A stretch of 47,568 nt of DNA from Candidatus Izemoplasma sp. (GCA_021736205.1 JAIPGF010000008.1:1-47568), one strand, 5' to 3'; shown: positions 17,779 through 27,604, counted from the stretch's first letter. Program-made: numbers and translations. Notes: generated by a model from the letters alone, not told the origin.

Positions 17779-18507
17779 ATGAAGATTATTCTTTCACCAA
17801 GTAAAAAACAAAAGTTTGATTTTGACAGTAGTAACAATGTGCAAATACATCCTTCTAGGAAAACAGAAGTGCTATTCACCTTTTTTAAGACATTATCTAA
17901 AAAATCTTTAAAAGATATTTTAAAGATAAAAAATAAGTTGTTAGATAATGTATACAAGTTATATCAAAGTAAGCGAAGTCCATCCAAAATGATATTGGCA
18001 ATTGCTTGTTATCAAGGTGTTGCCTTTAAGCCGATTGATGAGACACATTACTCAAAGACACAACGTGATTATATGAATAAGCATCTTGTTATTTTATCTG
18101 CAATGTATGGTCCACTTAAACCAGATAGCCCGATATGGCCTTATCGTTTAGATATGACAATTAAACCCAAAGGTATTAACCTCTATGAGTATTGGCAACC
18201 AGAGATAGATGAATTCTTTCAAGAAGAAGATTATATCATTAATTTAGCGTCTAATGAATTTAGTAAAATGCTTAAACACTTTAAAGGTGATCTCATTAAC
18301 ATTCATTTTAAAGAAGAGCAAAAAGATCACACTCTTAAAACAAGTAGTTATCACGCGAAAAAAGCAAGAGGTATGATGGTTAATGAATTAATTTTAAAGC
18401 AAGTTAATTCTTTGAAAGAACTAAAAAAATTAACGATTGGAGACTATGATTTTAACTCTGAAAAATCAACTGAAAATAACATCTACTTTATAAAATCATA
18501 TAGTTAA
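17779..18507 (+). CDS. yaaA: peroxide stress protein YaaA
   Basis: A 242-residue YaaA (DUF328/UPF0246) protein. It begins MKIILSPSKKQKF, and shows the family marks YQGVAFKPID, LVILSAMYGPLKPDSPIWPYRLDM, INLASNEFSKM and a C-terminal YHAKKARGMMVNELI. In E. coli, YaaA lowers free iron under peroxide stress and protects DNA; the fold contains a DNA-binding cavity. AAGGAG six bases before the ATG at 17779 rules out the in-frame TTG at 17764. It probably shares a transcript with the FabG-like gene 33 bases downstream. Confidence 0.92.
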   Translation: MKIILSPSKKQKFDFDSSNNVQIHPSRKTEVLFTFFKTLSKKSLKDILKIKNKLLDNVYKLYQSKRSPSKMILAIACYQGVAFKPIDETHYSKTQRDYMNKHLVILSAMYGPLKPDSPIWPYRLDMTIKPKGINLYEYWQPEIDEFFQEEDYIINLASNEFSKMLKHFKGDLINIHFKEEQKDHTLKTSSYHAKKARGMMVNELILKQVNSLKELKKLTIGDYDFNSEKSTENNIYFIKSYS

Positions 18508-18540
18508 TAAAAAAAAATAATCATGAGTAAGGAGTACATT

Positions 18541-19278
18541 ATGAGTAAAAGAACGGTATTTATTACAGGCGCATCCGGAGGTATTGGTCGAGCAATCGCT
18601 AAACGTTTTATTGTTGATGGGTATAAAACTATACTACATTATAATACACATAAAAATCGTGTAAAAGAATTAAAAGATGAAATGGAGAGTGAAGGCTATG
18701 AAGATATGTATGTTTTTGGTGCAAATCTAACAAATCCTAAAGAACTTGATACATTAGTTAAACGATTAGAAAAAGATGATATCGTAATCGATGTATTAAT
18801 TAATAATGCGGGGATAAAAATGGATGCGAAAATTGATGATATGACAGATGATCAATTTAAATCTGTCATAGAAACAAATGTTACAGGGACTTTCATGCTT
18901 ACAAAGAGATTTATTCCGATGATGAAACAACAAAATTATGGCCGCATAATAAATATATCTAGTGGATTAGCTCAACACGGTAGTGTTGGTAAAATCAATT
19001 ATGGTGCATCTAAAGCAGCTGTTGAAAACATGACAAAAAACCTAGCATATGAACTAGGACCGTATGGCATAACAGTTAACACTGTCGCACCGGGCCTTAT
19101 TGAAACAGAAATGACAAAAGATGTCACAGATAAGGAAAAGGAAGCATATATTCAAAAGATACCAATAAGACGCCTTGTAGAAGGTAAAGACGTTGCTCAA
19201 GTATGTGCTTTTTTTGCTGATGAACGTAGTGGCAGTATTAGTAATCAAGTTGTAGGAGTGAATGGCGGACTACGCTAA
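18541..19278 (+). CDS. short-chain dehydrogenase/reductase, FabG-like
   Basis: A 245-residue SDR enzyme. The NAD(P) motif TGASGGIGRAIA lies near residue 8, NNAG marks the fourth strand, and the Ser-Tyr-Lys site is seen in NISSG and YGASKAA. The tail AFFADERSGSISNQVVGVNGGLR closely fits 3-oxoacyl-ACP reductases. AAGGAG is placed right for the ATG at 18541; an ATG at 18523 overlaps that site. It lies between yaaA and a tocopherol-cyclase-like gene on one strand without terminators, so a three-gene transcript is likely. A role in fatty-acid elongation is possible, but no other fab genes adjoin it and SDR specificity is hard to read. Confidence 0.85.
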   Translation: MSKRTVFITGASGGIGRAIAKRFIVDGYKTILHYNTHKNRVKELKDEMESEGYEDMYVFGANLTNPKELDTLVKRLEKDDIVIDVLINNAGIKMDAKIDDMTDDQFKSVIETNVTGTFMLTKRFIPMMKQQNYGRIINISSGLAQHGSVGKINYGASKAAVENMTKNLAYELGPYGITVNTVAPGLIETEMTKDVTDKEKEAYIQKIPIRRLVEGKDVAQVCAFFADERSGSISNQVVGVNGGLR

Positions 19279-19312
19279 TAAATGAAAGATAAAATCATTA
19301 AGGAGGCCCATC

Positions 19313-20287
19313 ATGTTTGATAAGATACGAAATCCGATAGTATTCCAAGGATCTTTATCAAAGAAGTCTTATTTTGAAGGATGGTATTATAAACAAGTTT
19401 CTAGGGATAAAAACACAACGATTGCCTTCATCCCTGGTATTAGTTTAAATGAAACGGATTCACATTGTTTTATTCAAGTTTTTTTAAAACAAACACGCAA
19501 TAACAAAGAAACGTTATCCACAGAATATTATAAAATACCACTAGAAAATTTTGAAACGACAAATAAGCCGTTTTTAGTAAGAATCAAGAAACAACTATTT
19601 TGGAAAAAAGGGTTAAAGATTGATTTAAAAACTCAAAAATTTTCTATTAAAGGAGAACTTAAATTTAGTGACTTTTCTTTAATAAAACGCACCTTATTTT
19701 CTCCATCTATAATGGGTCCTTTTAGGTATCTCCCTAAAATGGAGTGTAATCATGCAGTGGTAAGTATGAGTCATAAAATTCAAGGTCGTCTTAATATTAA
19801 TGGAAATGAGATTGATTTTTCAAATGGTAAGGGGTATATGGAAAAAGATTGGGGCACCTCATTTCCAAAAAAGTATGTTTGGATGCAGGCTAATCACTTT
19901 AAAAACAATAAAACTTCTTTTATGTTTTCCCACGCGCTAATTCCTTATATGAAACTATCTTTTCAAGGACTTATATGTACGCTTATTATTGCTGAGAAAG
20001 AATATCGTTTTGCCACATATAATCGTTCAAAAATCATAAATTATCATATAGGTAAAAACCACATTCATTATTTAATTAAAAAGAAAAATATTACACTAGA
20101 ACTAACCGCTAAAACTACCACATCAAAAGACCTAGTATCACCGAAAAAAGGTATGATGAGTGATACGATAAAAGAAGGGTTATCAGGCATAGTTACTTTG
20201 AACCTAAAGGTTAATAATAAATTGATTTACGAAGACACAAGTGAACAGGCCGGTATTGAAATAATGATGTTACAAAAAAAGCAATAA
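19313..20287 (+). CDS. tocopherol cyclase-family protein
   Basis: A 324-residue protein with the marks of the tocopherol cyclase family (PF14249): SYFEGWYYKQVS near residue 18, FIPGIS, SHCFIQVFL, GPFRYLPKMECNHAVVSM, then GYMEKDWGTSFPKKYVWMQANHF. Bacteria with this family mostly make no tocopherol, so the protein is probably a lipocalin-like lipid or isoprenoid binding enzyme of unknown substrate. It has no signal peptide. AGGAGG lies six bases before the ATG, and the gene ends a run with yaaA and the FabG-like gene, before a bidirectional terminator. Confidence 0.8.
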   Translation: MFDKIRNPIVFQGSLSKKSYFEGWYYKQVSRDKNTTIAFIPGISLNETDSHCFIQVFLKQTRNNKETLSTEYYKIPLENFETTNKPFLVRIKKQLFWKKGLKIDLKTQKFSIKGELKFSDFSLIKRTLFSPSIMGPFRYLPKMECNHAVVSMSHKIQGRLNINGNEIDFSNGKGYMEKDWGTSFPKKYVWMQANHFKNNKTSFMFSHALIPYMKLSFQGLICTLIIAEKEYRFATYNRSKIINYHIGKNHIHYLIKKKNITLELTAKTTTSKDLVSPKKGMMSDTIKEGLSGIVTLNLKVNNKLIYEDTSEQAGIEIMMLQKKQ

Positions 20288-20320
20288 AAAAAGTCAGATT
20301 TTGAAATCTGACTTTTATTT
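20286..20320 (+). terminator. bidirectional intrinsic terminator
   Basis: Arms 20289-20301 and 20304-20316 are complementary, with A-run before and T-rich tail after. It separates two convergent genes. Confidence 0.85.
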
Positions 20321-20322
20321 TT

Positions 20323-20922
20323 TTAGGCGTTAATGAAGTTTTTAGAAACTTGCTCCCAATTAATTATTTTGAAAAAGTTTTCAATATAATCTGGGCGTTT
20401 GTTTTGATAGTTTAAGTAATAAGCGTGTTCCCAAACATCAATCCCTAATATAGGGGTACCAATAGAAAATGGTGTGTCTTGATTAGGAGTACTTGTTACT
20501 TTTAGATTTTTTTCAGGTGTAACAACCAGCCAAGCCCATCCACTACCGAATTGTGTTTTAGCAGCAGTACTAAATTCTTTTTTGAAGTTATCAAACGATC
20601 CAAAATCACGATCAATAGCATGTGTTAAATCTTTTGATAATTCTGTATCTTTTGGTGTTAATATTTCCCAAAATAGTCTGTGATTATAATAGCCACCACC
20701 GGTATTAATAACAGCTTGACGTTTTTTATCTGGTACATCATCAAGATTTCTTAAAACAGCCTCAACATCTTTATCTAAAAGATCTGATCCTTCTAATGCA
20801 TTAAGGTATTTGTTGATGTATCCCTGGTGGTGTTTGGTATGATGTATGAGCATTGTTTGCTCATCAATCACAGGTTCTAAAGCATCGTAATCATACGGTA
20901 ATTTTGGTAGATTGTGTTTCAT
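20323..20922 (-). CDS. sodA: manganese-type superoxide dismutase
   Basis: A 199-residue Fe/Mn superoxide dismutase. Metal ligands are His27 (MLIHHTKHH), His81 (GGGYYNHRLFW), Asp162 and His166 (GIDVWEHAYY). Gly at 77 together with Gln148 in PNQDTP follows the Mn-enzyme pattern rather than the Fe pattern. The usual GGHANH motif is GGGYYNH here, with Tyr replacing the common His next to the site. It converts superoxide to peroxide and oxygen in the cytoplasm. AAAGGAGAG sits six bases before the ATG, and a TTGATA/GATAAT promoter lies upstream. No Fur or MntR box was recognised. Confidence 0.95.
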   Translation of the reverse strand: MKHNLPKLPYDYDALEPVIDEQTMLIHHTKHHQGYINKYLNALEGSDLLDKDVEAVLRNLDDVPDKKRQAVINTGGGYYNHRLFWEILTPKDTELSKDLTHAIDRDFGSFDNFKKEFSTAAKTQFGSGWAWLVVTPEKNLKVTSTPNQDTPFSIGTPILGIDVWEHAYYLNYQNKRPDYIENFFKIINWEQVSKNFINA

Positions 20923-20959
20923 TTAATATCTCTCCTTTAATTATAAGTTTTCTAATTAT

Positions 20960-20988
20960 ATTATCCTATATTTTGTGTCTTTTATCAA
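20960..20988 (-). promoter_or_regulatory. promoter of sodA
   Basis: On the minus strand TTGATA (20983-20988), a 17-base spacer and GATAAT (20960-20965). Confidence 0.55.
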
Positions 20989-21083
20989 AGGTTGTGCGTT
21001 ATTATTTTTTGTTAAATATAATAAGAACAAATTACAAATATGATGCAATAAAATGAATAAAAAGGTTAAATTTAAATAACTTA

Positions 21084-21112
21084 TTTACTTTCATAGTTGA
21101 ATTTGTTAAAAT
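21084..21112 (+). promoter_or_regulatory. promoter of ABC transporter operon
   Basis: TTTACT (21084-21089), a 17-base spacer and TAAAAT (21107-21112) preceded by TGT. An AAGGAGG site follows before the ATG at 21148. Confidence 0.5.
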
Positions 21113-21147
21113 AGTAATAAATAATATTTACTTAAGGAGGATGAAAT

Positions 21148-23472
21148 ATGTTAAAACTAGAAAAACTTACAAAATATTATTTTTCTGAAAGTAGTGTCGT
21201 AATGGCACTTAATAATATAAATTTAGAGTTTGAAATCGGTGAATTTATTTCTATTACTGGGGAAAGTGGTAGTGGTAAAAGCACACTTTTAAATGTATTA
21301 AGTGGATTAGATACCTATCAGGAAGGTAAGGTTTATTTAGATGGGAATGACCTATCTCATTATAGTATTGATGAGTTAGAACATTATCGAAAAGATTATA
21401 TAGGATATATTTTTCAAGAATATAACATCATTGAAAATTTTACTGTTTATCAAAATGTTGAGCTTTCTTTAATACTTCAAGGTTACCCTAAAGAAAAAAT
21501 GGAAAAACGCGTTCTTGAATTGATTGAACAAGTTGATTTAATGCACGTTACACACCAAAAAGCATCAAATTTAAGTGGTGGAGAAAAACAGCGTACTGTC
21601 ATCGCAAGAACACTCGCAAAAGATTACCAAATACTAGTATGTGATGAACCAACTGGTAATTTAAATAAAGAAGCTAGTTTAAATATTTTTAAATTACTAA
21701 AAAAAATTAGTCAAGATAAACTTGTTATTGTCGTAACCCATGATTTTTCTTTGGTTGAAGACTATGCTACGAGAAAAATTCATCTTTATGATGGAGAAAT
21801 TATGGAGGATTCAACGCTTGATAATCAACAGAATAATGATATCACTAGATTAAAACCAGTTACTTCTAAAACTACCAAAAGGTGTGCGTTTAAAATTGCC
21901 TTCAATAATACGGTTTCTTCGCTCAAAAAAACAACATTTTCGTTGCTGACAATTTTGTTTATTTTAGCAACCGTATTTTTTGTTTATACCGCGCGGGTGA
22001 TAGAAATAAACAAACCAGTACAAACGCAAAACCCTCATTTTAACAATCCCCATTATAGTCGCATAATTGTAACAAAACACAATCAATCACAGTTTACAAA
22101 TGATGAATTATCTTATTTAGAAGGAATTGAGAATGTACAATCAGTCTTTCCAAATGATCTTGTGTTTGATTCTGTTTTTATTACAAAACAATTCGATTCT
22201 GAACTGGGAGCTTTTGTTTTTTATGAGTATTATCCACTTTCAAGCAACTCACTGTTAGATTATGAGTTAAGTAAAGGTGAATTTCCTGAAAATTCATCAG
22301 AAGTTGTTATTTTTGATAATGGGTTATTTGAAATTGGAGATACATTAACCATTGCTAATAGTTTTCAGTTATATCAAACAGACAACTTAGAAACAAATCA
22401 ATTTGAGTTTACTGTTGTAGGACTTGTAGAAAATACTGTCTTACAAGAAGAGAAAATTAATTATTTTTACTTAACAAATGAAGGGTTATCGCGACTAGCT
22501 TATTCAAGTGTAAATGAGAATTCAGAAGTAATCATACAGATAAATGGTACAGAAAAGTATGATATGGATACAAATGAGTGGATTACAGAAGAGATGAATC
22601 AAAACGTCGCAACTGGACGTAGAGAGTATATGATCAATCACCCAATTTGGATTGCGCAGGACAATTCTTTAGCTGATAATGAGTTACAGTTATTTGATAT
22701 GATGTTTTTTGACATCTGTCGCGATTTTTCTTATAAAAAGGAAGTCATTGATGATTTAGATGCAGGTTTGTGTGATGTCAATGATTTTATACAAACACAT
22801 ACCATTAATTTCCGTTCAATTACAACCTTTGAAAATACGATGCCATTTTCATCTATTACTATTAGTTCAAAACCGTATAGTAATGACGATAAATCCCCTA
22901 AATTATATATGAATCAAACAACGTATGATCAATACTTTGGTGAAACAAAATATCAGGTATCATTGATTGTTAATGATATCCATGAAGGTAAAGAAATAGT
23001 AAAACAACTCAATGATGGAGAATTTAAAGCATTTTATCCAGCAAAAGTATTAGATGAAGATACTGCTAGGGATGTATTTATTCACAATACAATTGTGACA
23101 TTGATTAGTGCTATAATTATTGCAGTTGTGTTCTTAGTGGGCTATTTTATCTTGAAGAATGTGATCTTCAGTAAAATTAAGAATTATTTAATTATTCGTT
23201 CTTTGGGAACATCTAAAAATACCATTACGGATATATTAAGATTTGAGATAATTCTTTTGACAATCCTTGCCTTAAGTATTATGGGGATTATAGTAATAAT
23301 TCTTAATTTCTGTTATCCTATGTTACCACAATTTTTAATTTATTATCGTTTATTTGATGTGTTATTACTTGTAGGAATAATCATTCTAATTATAGAGTTC
23401 TTATCTATAAAATTTAGAAAAGAAGCATTTAATACAGATGTTATTTCAGCGCTTAAGGGTGTGGAATTATGA
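21148..23472 (+). CDS. ABC transporter, fused ATPase and FtsX-like permease (first of pair)
   Basis: A 774-residue fusion. Residues 1-225 are a LolD/MacB-type ATPase with Walker A TGESGSGKST, Q-loop FQEYN, signature LSGGEKQR, Walker B ILVCDEP and switch HD. A short linker leads to a first membrane helix (about 265-285), a large outside domain (about 290-645), and three more helices near the C-terminus, the FtsX/MacB permease layout. Such proteins usually couple ATP use to movement of lipoproteins, peptides or signals across or at the membrane. The stop overlaps the start of the next gene by four bases (ATGA), so the two are translated together and probably form a heterodimer. No substrate gene or two-component system adjoins. 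Confidence 0.88.
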   Translation: MLKLEKLTKYYFSESSVVMALNNINLEFEIGEFISITGESGSGKSTLLNVLSGLDTYQEGKVYLDGNDLSHYSIDELEHYRKDYIGYIFQEYNIIENFTVYQNVELSLILQGYPKEKMEKRVLELIEQVDLMHVTHQKASNLSGGEKQRTVIARTLAKDYQILVCDEPTGNLNKEASLNIFKLLKKISQDKLVIVVTHDFSLVEDYATRKIHLYDGEIMEDSTLDNQQNNDITRLKPVTSKTTKRCAFKIAFNNTVSSLKKTTFSLLTILFILATVFFVYTARVIEINKPVQTQNPHFNNPHYSRIIVTKHNQSQFTNDELSYLEGIENVQSVFPNDLVFDSVFITKQFDSELGAFVFYEYYPLSSNSLLDYELSKGEFPENSSEVVIFDNGLFEIGDTLTIANSFQLYQTDNLETNQFEFTVVGLVENTVLQEEKINYFYLTNEGLSRLAYSSVNENSEVIIQINGTEKYDMDTNEWITEEMNQNVATGRREYMINHPIWIAQDNSLADNELQLFDMMFFDICRDFSYKKEVIDDLDAGLCDVNDFIQTHTINFRSITTFENTMPFSSITISSKPYSNDDKSPKLYMNQTTYDQYFGETKYQVSLIVNDIHEGKEIVKQLNDGEFKAFYPAKVLDEDTARDVFIHNTIVTLISAIIIAVVFLVGYFILKNVIFSKIKNYLIIRSLGTSKNTITDILRFEIILLTILALSIMGIIVIILNFCYPMLPQFLIYYRLFDVLLLVGIIILIIEFLSIKFRKEAFNTDVISALKGVEL

Positions 23473-25895
23473 TTAAATTAAGTCATATAGTTAAATATTA
23501 TAATAAAAACAAACCAAACCAGATCACAGTATGTAATGATATATCACTAACATTTCCTAACGCGGGCTTAGTTGTTATTTTAGGTCCGAGTGGAAGTGGA
23601 AAAACAACCTTACTAAATGTTATAAGTGGGATGGATAAATTTGATAAAGGATCCTTACAATTTGGGAAGGATGTCTTTGAAGACTTTAATCAAAAAAAAT
23701 GGGACCAAATAAGAAAACATAAAATCGGACGTGTTTACCAAAATTATTATTTATTAAAAGGTAAAACAGTCTATGATAACATAGCGCCCGTCATTTTAAT
23801 GCAAGGGGTGACAGATAAGCAGTTAATCTTAAGTCAGATAGACTATTTGCTTAAAGCAGTTGGACTTGAAAACTATCAAGACCGGCTTATAAAACAATTA
23901 TCGGGTGGACAACAACAACGTGTAGCCTTTGCCAGAGCACTGGCAAATAACCCTGATGTTGTGTTAGCTGATGAACCCACAGGGAATTTAGACAGTAAAA
24001 CAACAGTCGAAATGATGTCTATTATTAAAGAGATTTCAAAAACTAGATTAGTCATTATGGTTACACATGAACAAGCACTTAGTGATTATTATGCGGATCG
24101 CGTCATAGAATTAGAAAATGGTATTGTTAAAAAGGATCATCCAAATAAAAAGAAACCGGCGTTAAATCTTATGCAAGAACATATTATTAAGTTGTATGAG
24201 TTAGATAAAGTGACACTTAATGAAGATAATTTAAGCGTCAATAGATATCAGAGTGATGCTACATTTGATAAATTAGATATTGATTTAATTGAGCGTAATA
24301 AAACATTGTATGTTAAAGTACATTCAGATTCTATTAAACGCATGAAATATATTGATGATAAAAGTGAAATCACACTTCAAAACTCTCCCAAAGAAGATCT
24401 AACAAAATTAAATCCATTTAAGTTTGATACCTTAGTTAGTAGTGAGAAAAGCGAGACGGATGGTCATATATTTAGATGGAAAGATCTTTTTAGATTTGCC
24501 TTTGATAAAACAAAAGAACAACGCGGGAAAAATAAATTTCTATTTTTAGTTTTAATTTTAGTAGGAATTATATTTGGTATAAGCATTGGGATGCTTGGGG
24601 AGCTAAATTACGTCGAAGAACCCTTTAATATCATTGATGCGAATTATATTACAGTCCATATGGATGATGAAGAATATTATGATTATGAAGATGTGGCAGA
24701 TATTGCAGGCGTTAAACAATTAATGTTAGTCAAACAACCGTTTGATTTTTCCATTTCAACCCCGACTTTTTATCAAGTAAAGGGATCAATTAAAACCTCT
24801 GCCCAACCAATTGATATTAAATTCTTTGATGAATCAACGTTGATATATGGTGAAGAGGCACAAGATTATGAAGTCATTATTGATAAAAGTGTTGCTGATG
24901 AGTTGATTCGAGATTATGCATACCGTGGTATAGAAACATATGATGATATTATAAATAGTAGTTTTGTTATTAACACACATGGATATAAGACAGGTATTTC
25001 TTTTGATAGTGAATTACATTTTGATATTGCTGGAATTGCTAATAATCAATCAAAGAGTGTTTGGATGAAAGAAGAATTAATCTATAGTTTTGTCACACCA
25101 TCATTAATTGACTATCGAATATTAAAAGATCAGTTTTCAATACAGTCTGGAGAATTACCAACAGGACCTAACAACGTCATGTTAAACAGCTATTATCCTT
25201 CTGTTTTAGATGGGGACATTCCTTACAACGTTGGAACAGATACGGGAAGTTACTTTATTTCAGGTGTGTATGACTATGAAGTAGATGGTATTTCGTACAA
25301 TCTAAGTAAAGTCGTCATCAGTAAGTTAGAATATATGAAACAAAAGTATTTTAGATATACAACCTTTAGATACAATGATTTTAATGTGTTAGTTTACACA
25401 AACTCACTTGAACAAACAGAAGCAGCACTGAATGAAGCTGGGCATCAAACAACAGCAAACATTTACCAACCGACACTGGCAAGACAGTTAAAGATTGAGG
25501 AAAATAAGGTACTTTACTTTATAGGGTTGAGTGGTATTATTATTTCTGCGATGAGTATTTATTTAGTTATTCGTTCAGACTTAATTTCTCGTATGTATGA
25601 GATTAGTGTTTATCGTAGTATCGGAATTTCAAGAAAAGAGATACGTCGACTTTTCTTAGTTGAAATTGGTGTTACAACATCAATCAGCACTATTTTAGGG
25701 TTTTTAGGCACTGTTTTAATACTATATCAAGTACAGGTATCATTGCCTTCTATTCCAATTGCTCATTTCACCATTTTTTCTGTTTTAGGTTCAATTGTAG
25801 GATTATATTTGATTAATATATTATTTGGCATTATACCTATCATTAATGTATTACGTAAAACACCGACAGAAATAATGAAACATCATGAATTATAA
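23469..25895 (+). CDS. ABC transporter, fused ATPase and FtsX-like permease (second of pair)
   Basis: An 808-residue partner of the preceding protein with the same plan. The ATPase (about 1-225) has Walker A GPSGSGKTT, YQNYYLLKG in the Q-loop region, signature LSGGQQQR, Walker B VVLADEP and the HE switch. Residues 225-345 form an extra cytoplasmic stretch with repeated beta-like acidic pieces, longer than in the partner. Then come a helix at about 355-378, an outside domain and three C-terminal helices; KIEENKVLYFIGLSGIIISA starts the last group. Both ATPase halves look complete. The outside domain differs from that of the partner, which supports a heterodimer with two distinct surfaces. Confidence 0.88.
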   Translation: MIKLSHIVKYYNKNKPNQITVCNDISLTFPNAGLVVILGPSGSGKTTLLNVISGMDKFDKGSLQFGKDVFEDFNQKKWDQIRKHKIGRVYQNYYLLKGKTVYDNIAPVILMQGVTDKQLILSQIDYLLKAVGLENYQDRLIKQLSGGQQQRVAFARALANNPDVVLADEPTGNLDSKTTVEMMSIIKEISKTRLVIMVTHEQALSDYYADRVIELENGIVKKDHPNKKKPALNLMQEHIIKLYELDKVTLNEDNLSVNRYQSDATFDKLDIDLIERNKTLYVKVHSDSIKRMKYIDDKSEITLQNSPKEDLTKLNPFKFDTLVSSEKSETDGHIFRWKDLFRFAFDKTKEQRGKNKFLFLVLILVGIIFGISIGMLGELNYVEEPFNIIDANYITVHMDDEEYYDYEDVADIAGVKQLMLVKQPFDFSISTPTFYQVKGSIKTSAQPIDIKFFDESTLIYGEEAQDYEVIIDKSVADELIRDYAYRGIETYDDIINSSFVINTHGYKTGISFDSELHFDIAGIANNQSKSVWMKEELIYSFVTPSLIDYRILKDQFSIQSGELPTGPNNVMLNSYYPSVLDGDIPYNVGTDTGSYFISGVYDYEVDGISYNLSKVVISKLEYMKQKYFRYTTFRYNDFNVLVYTNSLEQTEAALNEAGHQTTANIYQPTLARQLKIEENKVLYFIGLSGIIISAMSIYLVIRSDLISRMYEISVYRSIGISRKEIRRLFLVEIGVTTSISTILGFLGTVLILYQVQVSLPSIPIAHFTIFSVLGSIVGLYLINILFGIIPIINVLRKTPTEIMKHHEL

Positions 25896-25917
25896 TACAA
25901 GGAGAGATTAAATTTCT

Positions 25918-26736
25918 ATGAATTTACAAGAGAAACGTCAATTATTTGAGACAATTAGAGATCAAGACTATGTCTTAAAAGAAAACCAATCACCACAAGA
26001 AATATTGGAGATTGCATTATCTGAACTTGGGAATGAAGACCCTTATATAAGAGACATTTTAGCGTTAGAAGTAGCAGCTTATATTATTTTTAAAGATTAC
26101 TTATCAGAAACTGAAATTAAACAACTAGCTTTCAGAATTTTATCAGATGAGTTTCTGTTTTATGGGCTGGATACAAAAAAAGAAAATAGCGTCTTTAAAC
26201 GCACGTTTAGTACATTAATTTTAGCTGTTATTTTTCGCGCGACTAACAAACAAACTATTTTTACCGAAGATGAACTGATGCGTATATTTGAACAATTTTT
26301 AACGTATTACAAAGATGAGTATGATTTTAGAGGATATACTAAAGATACAGGCTGGGCACACTTTTTTGCACATAGTTCGGATGTCTTAAAACAATTTTTT
26401 AAACAAGAAGTTTTTGATGAATCATGGGTAAAATCATATTTAAATATTGCCACAAGCATTATTCAAAACACGCAATATGTTTTTCATCATAATGAGGATG
26501 AACGCTTTAAAAATGCACTTGTAATATTATTTAGTCGTGATGATATCGATCAGGAAATACTTAAAGAATGGCTCATTAGTTTGCTAGACTATAAACGCGC
26601 AAAAAAATTACCTGACGATCTAAATACGTATGTCAATATCAAAAACATATTAAGAGAATTATATTTTGGTCTTGATGATGAACATCAAGCTGTCAAAAAA
26701 TTAATAACAGAATTAAATAATAAGTTGAAGGTATAA
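25918..26736 (+). CDS. DUF2785-family protein
   Basis: A 272-residue soluble, helix-rich protein with the DUF2785 marks: NEDPYIRDILALEVAAY near residue 40 and FRGYTKDTGWAHFFAHSSDVL near residue 145. The family has no known function; its HEAT-like helices suggest a binding scaffold. AAGGAGAG lies eleven bases before the ATG. It follows the ABC pair by 22 bases on the same strand with no terminator between, so it is probably the third gene of that operon, and a link to the transporter is an inference from position only. Confidence 0.75.
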   Translation: MNLQEKRQLFETIRDQDYVLKENQSPQEILEIALSELGNEDPYIRDILALEVAAYIIFKDYLSETEIKQLAFRILSDEFLFYGLDTKKENSVFKRTFSTLILAVIFRATNKQTIFTEDELMRIFEQFLTYYKDEYDFRGYTKDTGWAHFFAHSSDVLKQFFKQEVFDESWVKSYLNIATSIIQNTQYVFHHNEDERFKNALVILFSRDDIDQEILKEWLISLLDYKRAKKLPDDLNTYVNIKNILRELYFGLDDEHQAVKKLITELNNKLKV

Positions 26737-26739
26737 GAA

Positions 26740-26772
26740 AATCCGTAATCAAATAATTGATTACGGATTATT
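26740..26772 (+). terminator. bidirectional intrinsic terminator
   Basis: A perfect 13-bp stem (26740-26752 with 26757-26769) with a 4-base loop and T-run, between convergent genes. Confidence 0.88.
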
Positions 26773-26773
26773 T

Positions 26774-27457
26774 TTATATTGAGTAGGATGAATTGGGGGT
26801 TAAAATTTGAACATCAGCTTTTTTAACGCGCTTTTTGAAATCTTTAGGATTTGCTTTAATTGGGCCAAAAGTATTAAAGTGGATGGGGATCACTGTTTTA
26901 GGTTTGATAAATGTTGTTGCACGAACGGCATCTTCGATATCCATCGTAAAGTTACCACCCATTGGTAGGAATGCGACATCTATAGTTTCTTCTTCCAGTA
27001 ATTTCATGTCCATTGTAAGACCAGTATCTCCTGCATGATAGATTGTTTTGCCATGTCGTTTTATAACAAATCCACAAGGATTTCCACCATCATATATTTT
27101 TCCATTTTCTACAAAACCAGAACCATGTAATGCAGGGGTCATTTTTACTGAACCAAAATCAAAATCAAAACGGCCACCAATATGCATTGTATGAACGTCT
27201 AAAGAGGTGTCTTTCATTTTTAAAATATTACCAAGTTCAAAGACAGTGATAATTTTAGCATTATTTTTCTTAGCAATTTCTATTGTGTCTCCGATGTGGT
27301 CATTATGTGCATGTGTTAGAAAAATATGTGTAATGTCTAATGTGTGGTTTTTAGATTTTTTATAACTGGGATTTCCAGATAAAAACGGATCAATTAACGC
27401 TTTGAATGAACCATCTTCAATTAAAACAGCAGCATGACCTAAGTAGGTTAATTTCAT
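26774..27457 (-). CDS. UPF0173 metal-dependent hydrolase (metallo-beta-lactamase fold)
   Basis: A 227-residue cytoplasmic hydrolase. It starts MKLTYLGHAAVLIEDG, and the metal site is HAHNDHIGD near residue 52, with later ligands in YHAGDTG (Asp) and PIHFNTF (His). The overall order LYLGH, HAHNDH, LPMGG and PIHFNTF matches UPF0173, a family of conserved proteins whose substrate is not settled. AAGGAG eight bases before the ATG at 27457 is better placed than for an in-frame GTG at 27466. Convergent to the DUF2785 gene. Confidence 0.9.
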   Translation of the reverse strand: MKLTYLGHAAVLIEDGSFKALIDPFLSGNPSYKKSKNHTLDITHIFLTHAHNDHIGDTIEIAKKNNAKIITVFELGNILKMKDTSLDVHTMHIGGRFDFDFGSVKMTPALHGSGFVENGKIYDGGNPCGFVIKRHGKTIYHAGDTGLTMDMKLLEEETIDVAFLPMGGNFTMDIEDAVRATTFIKPKTVIPIHFNTFGPIKANPKDFKKRVKKADVQILTPNSSYSI

Positions 27458-27595
27458 TCGAATCACTCCTTATTTATAGTATATCAATCTCTTGTTTATT
27501 GTACAATAAAAATAGTGGTGGCTTTTTAATAACATCTTTCATAGGAAAAAGATACTATCTTGTTTCTAGGGTGCTGTGCGTTTATCTTATTTTTA

Positions 27596-27604
27596 TGATA
27601 TAAT
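27596..27604 (+). promoter_or_regulatory. extended -10 promoter of cupin-like gene
   Basis: TGA-TATAAT at 27596-27604, about 45 bases before the ATG. Confidence 0.45.
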
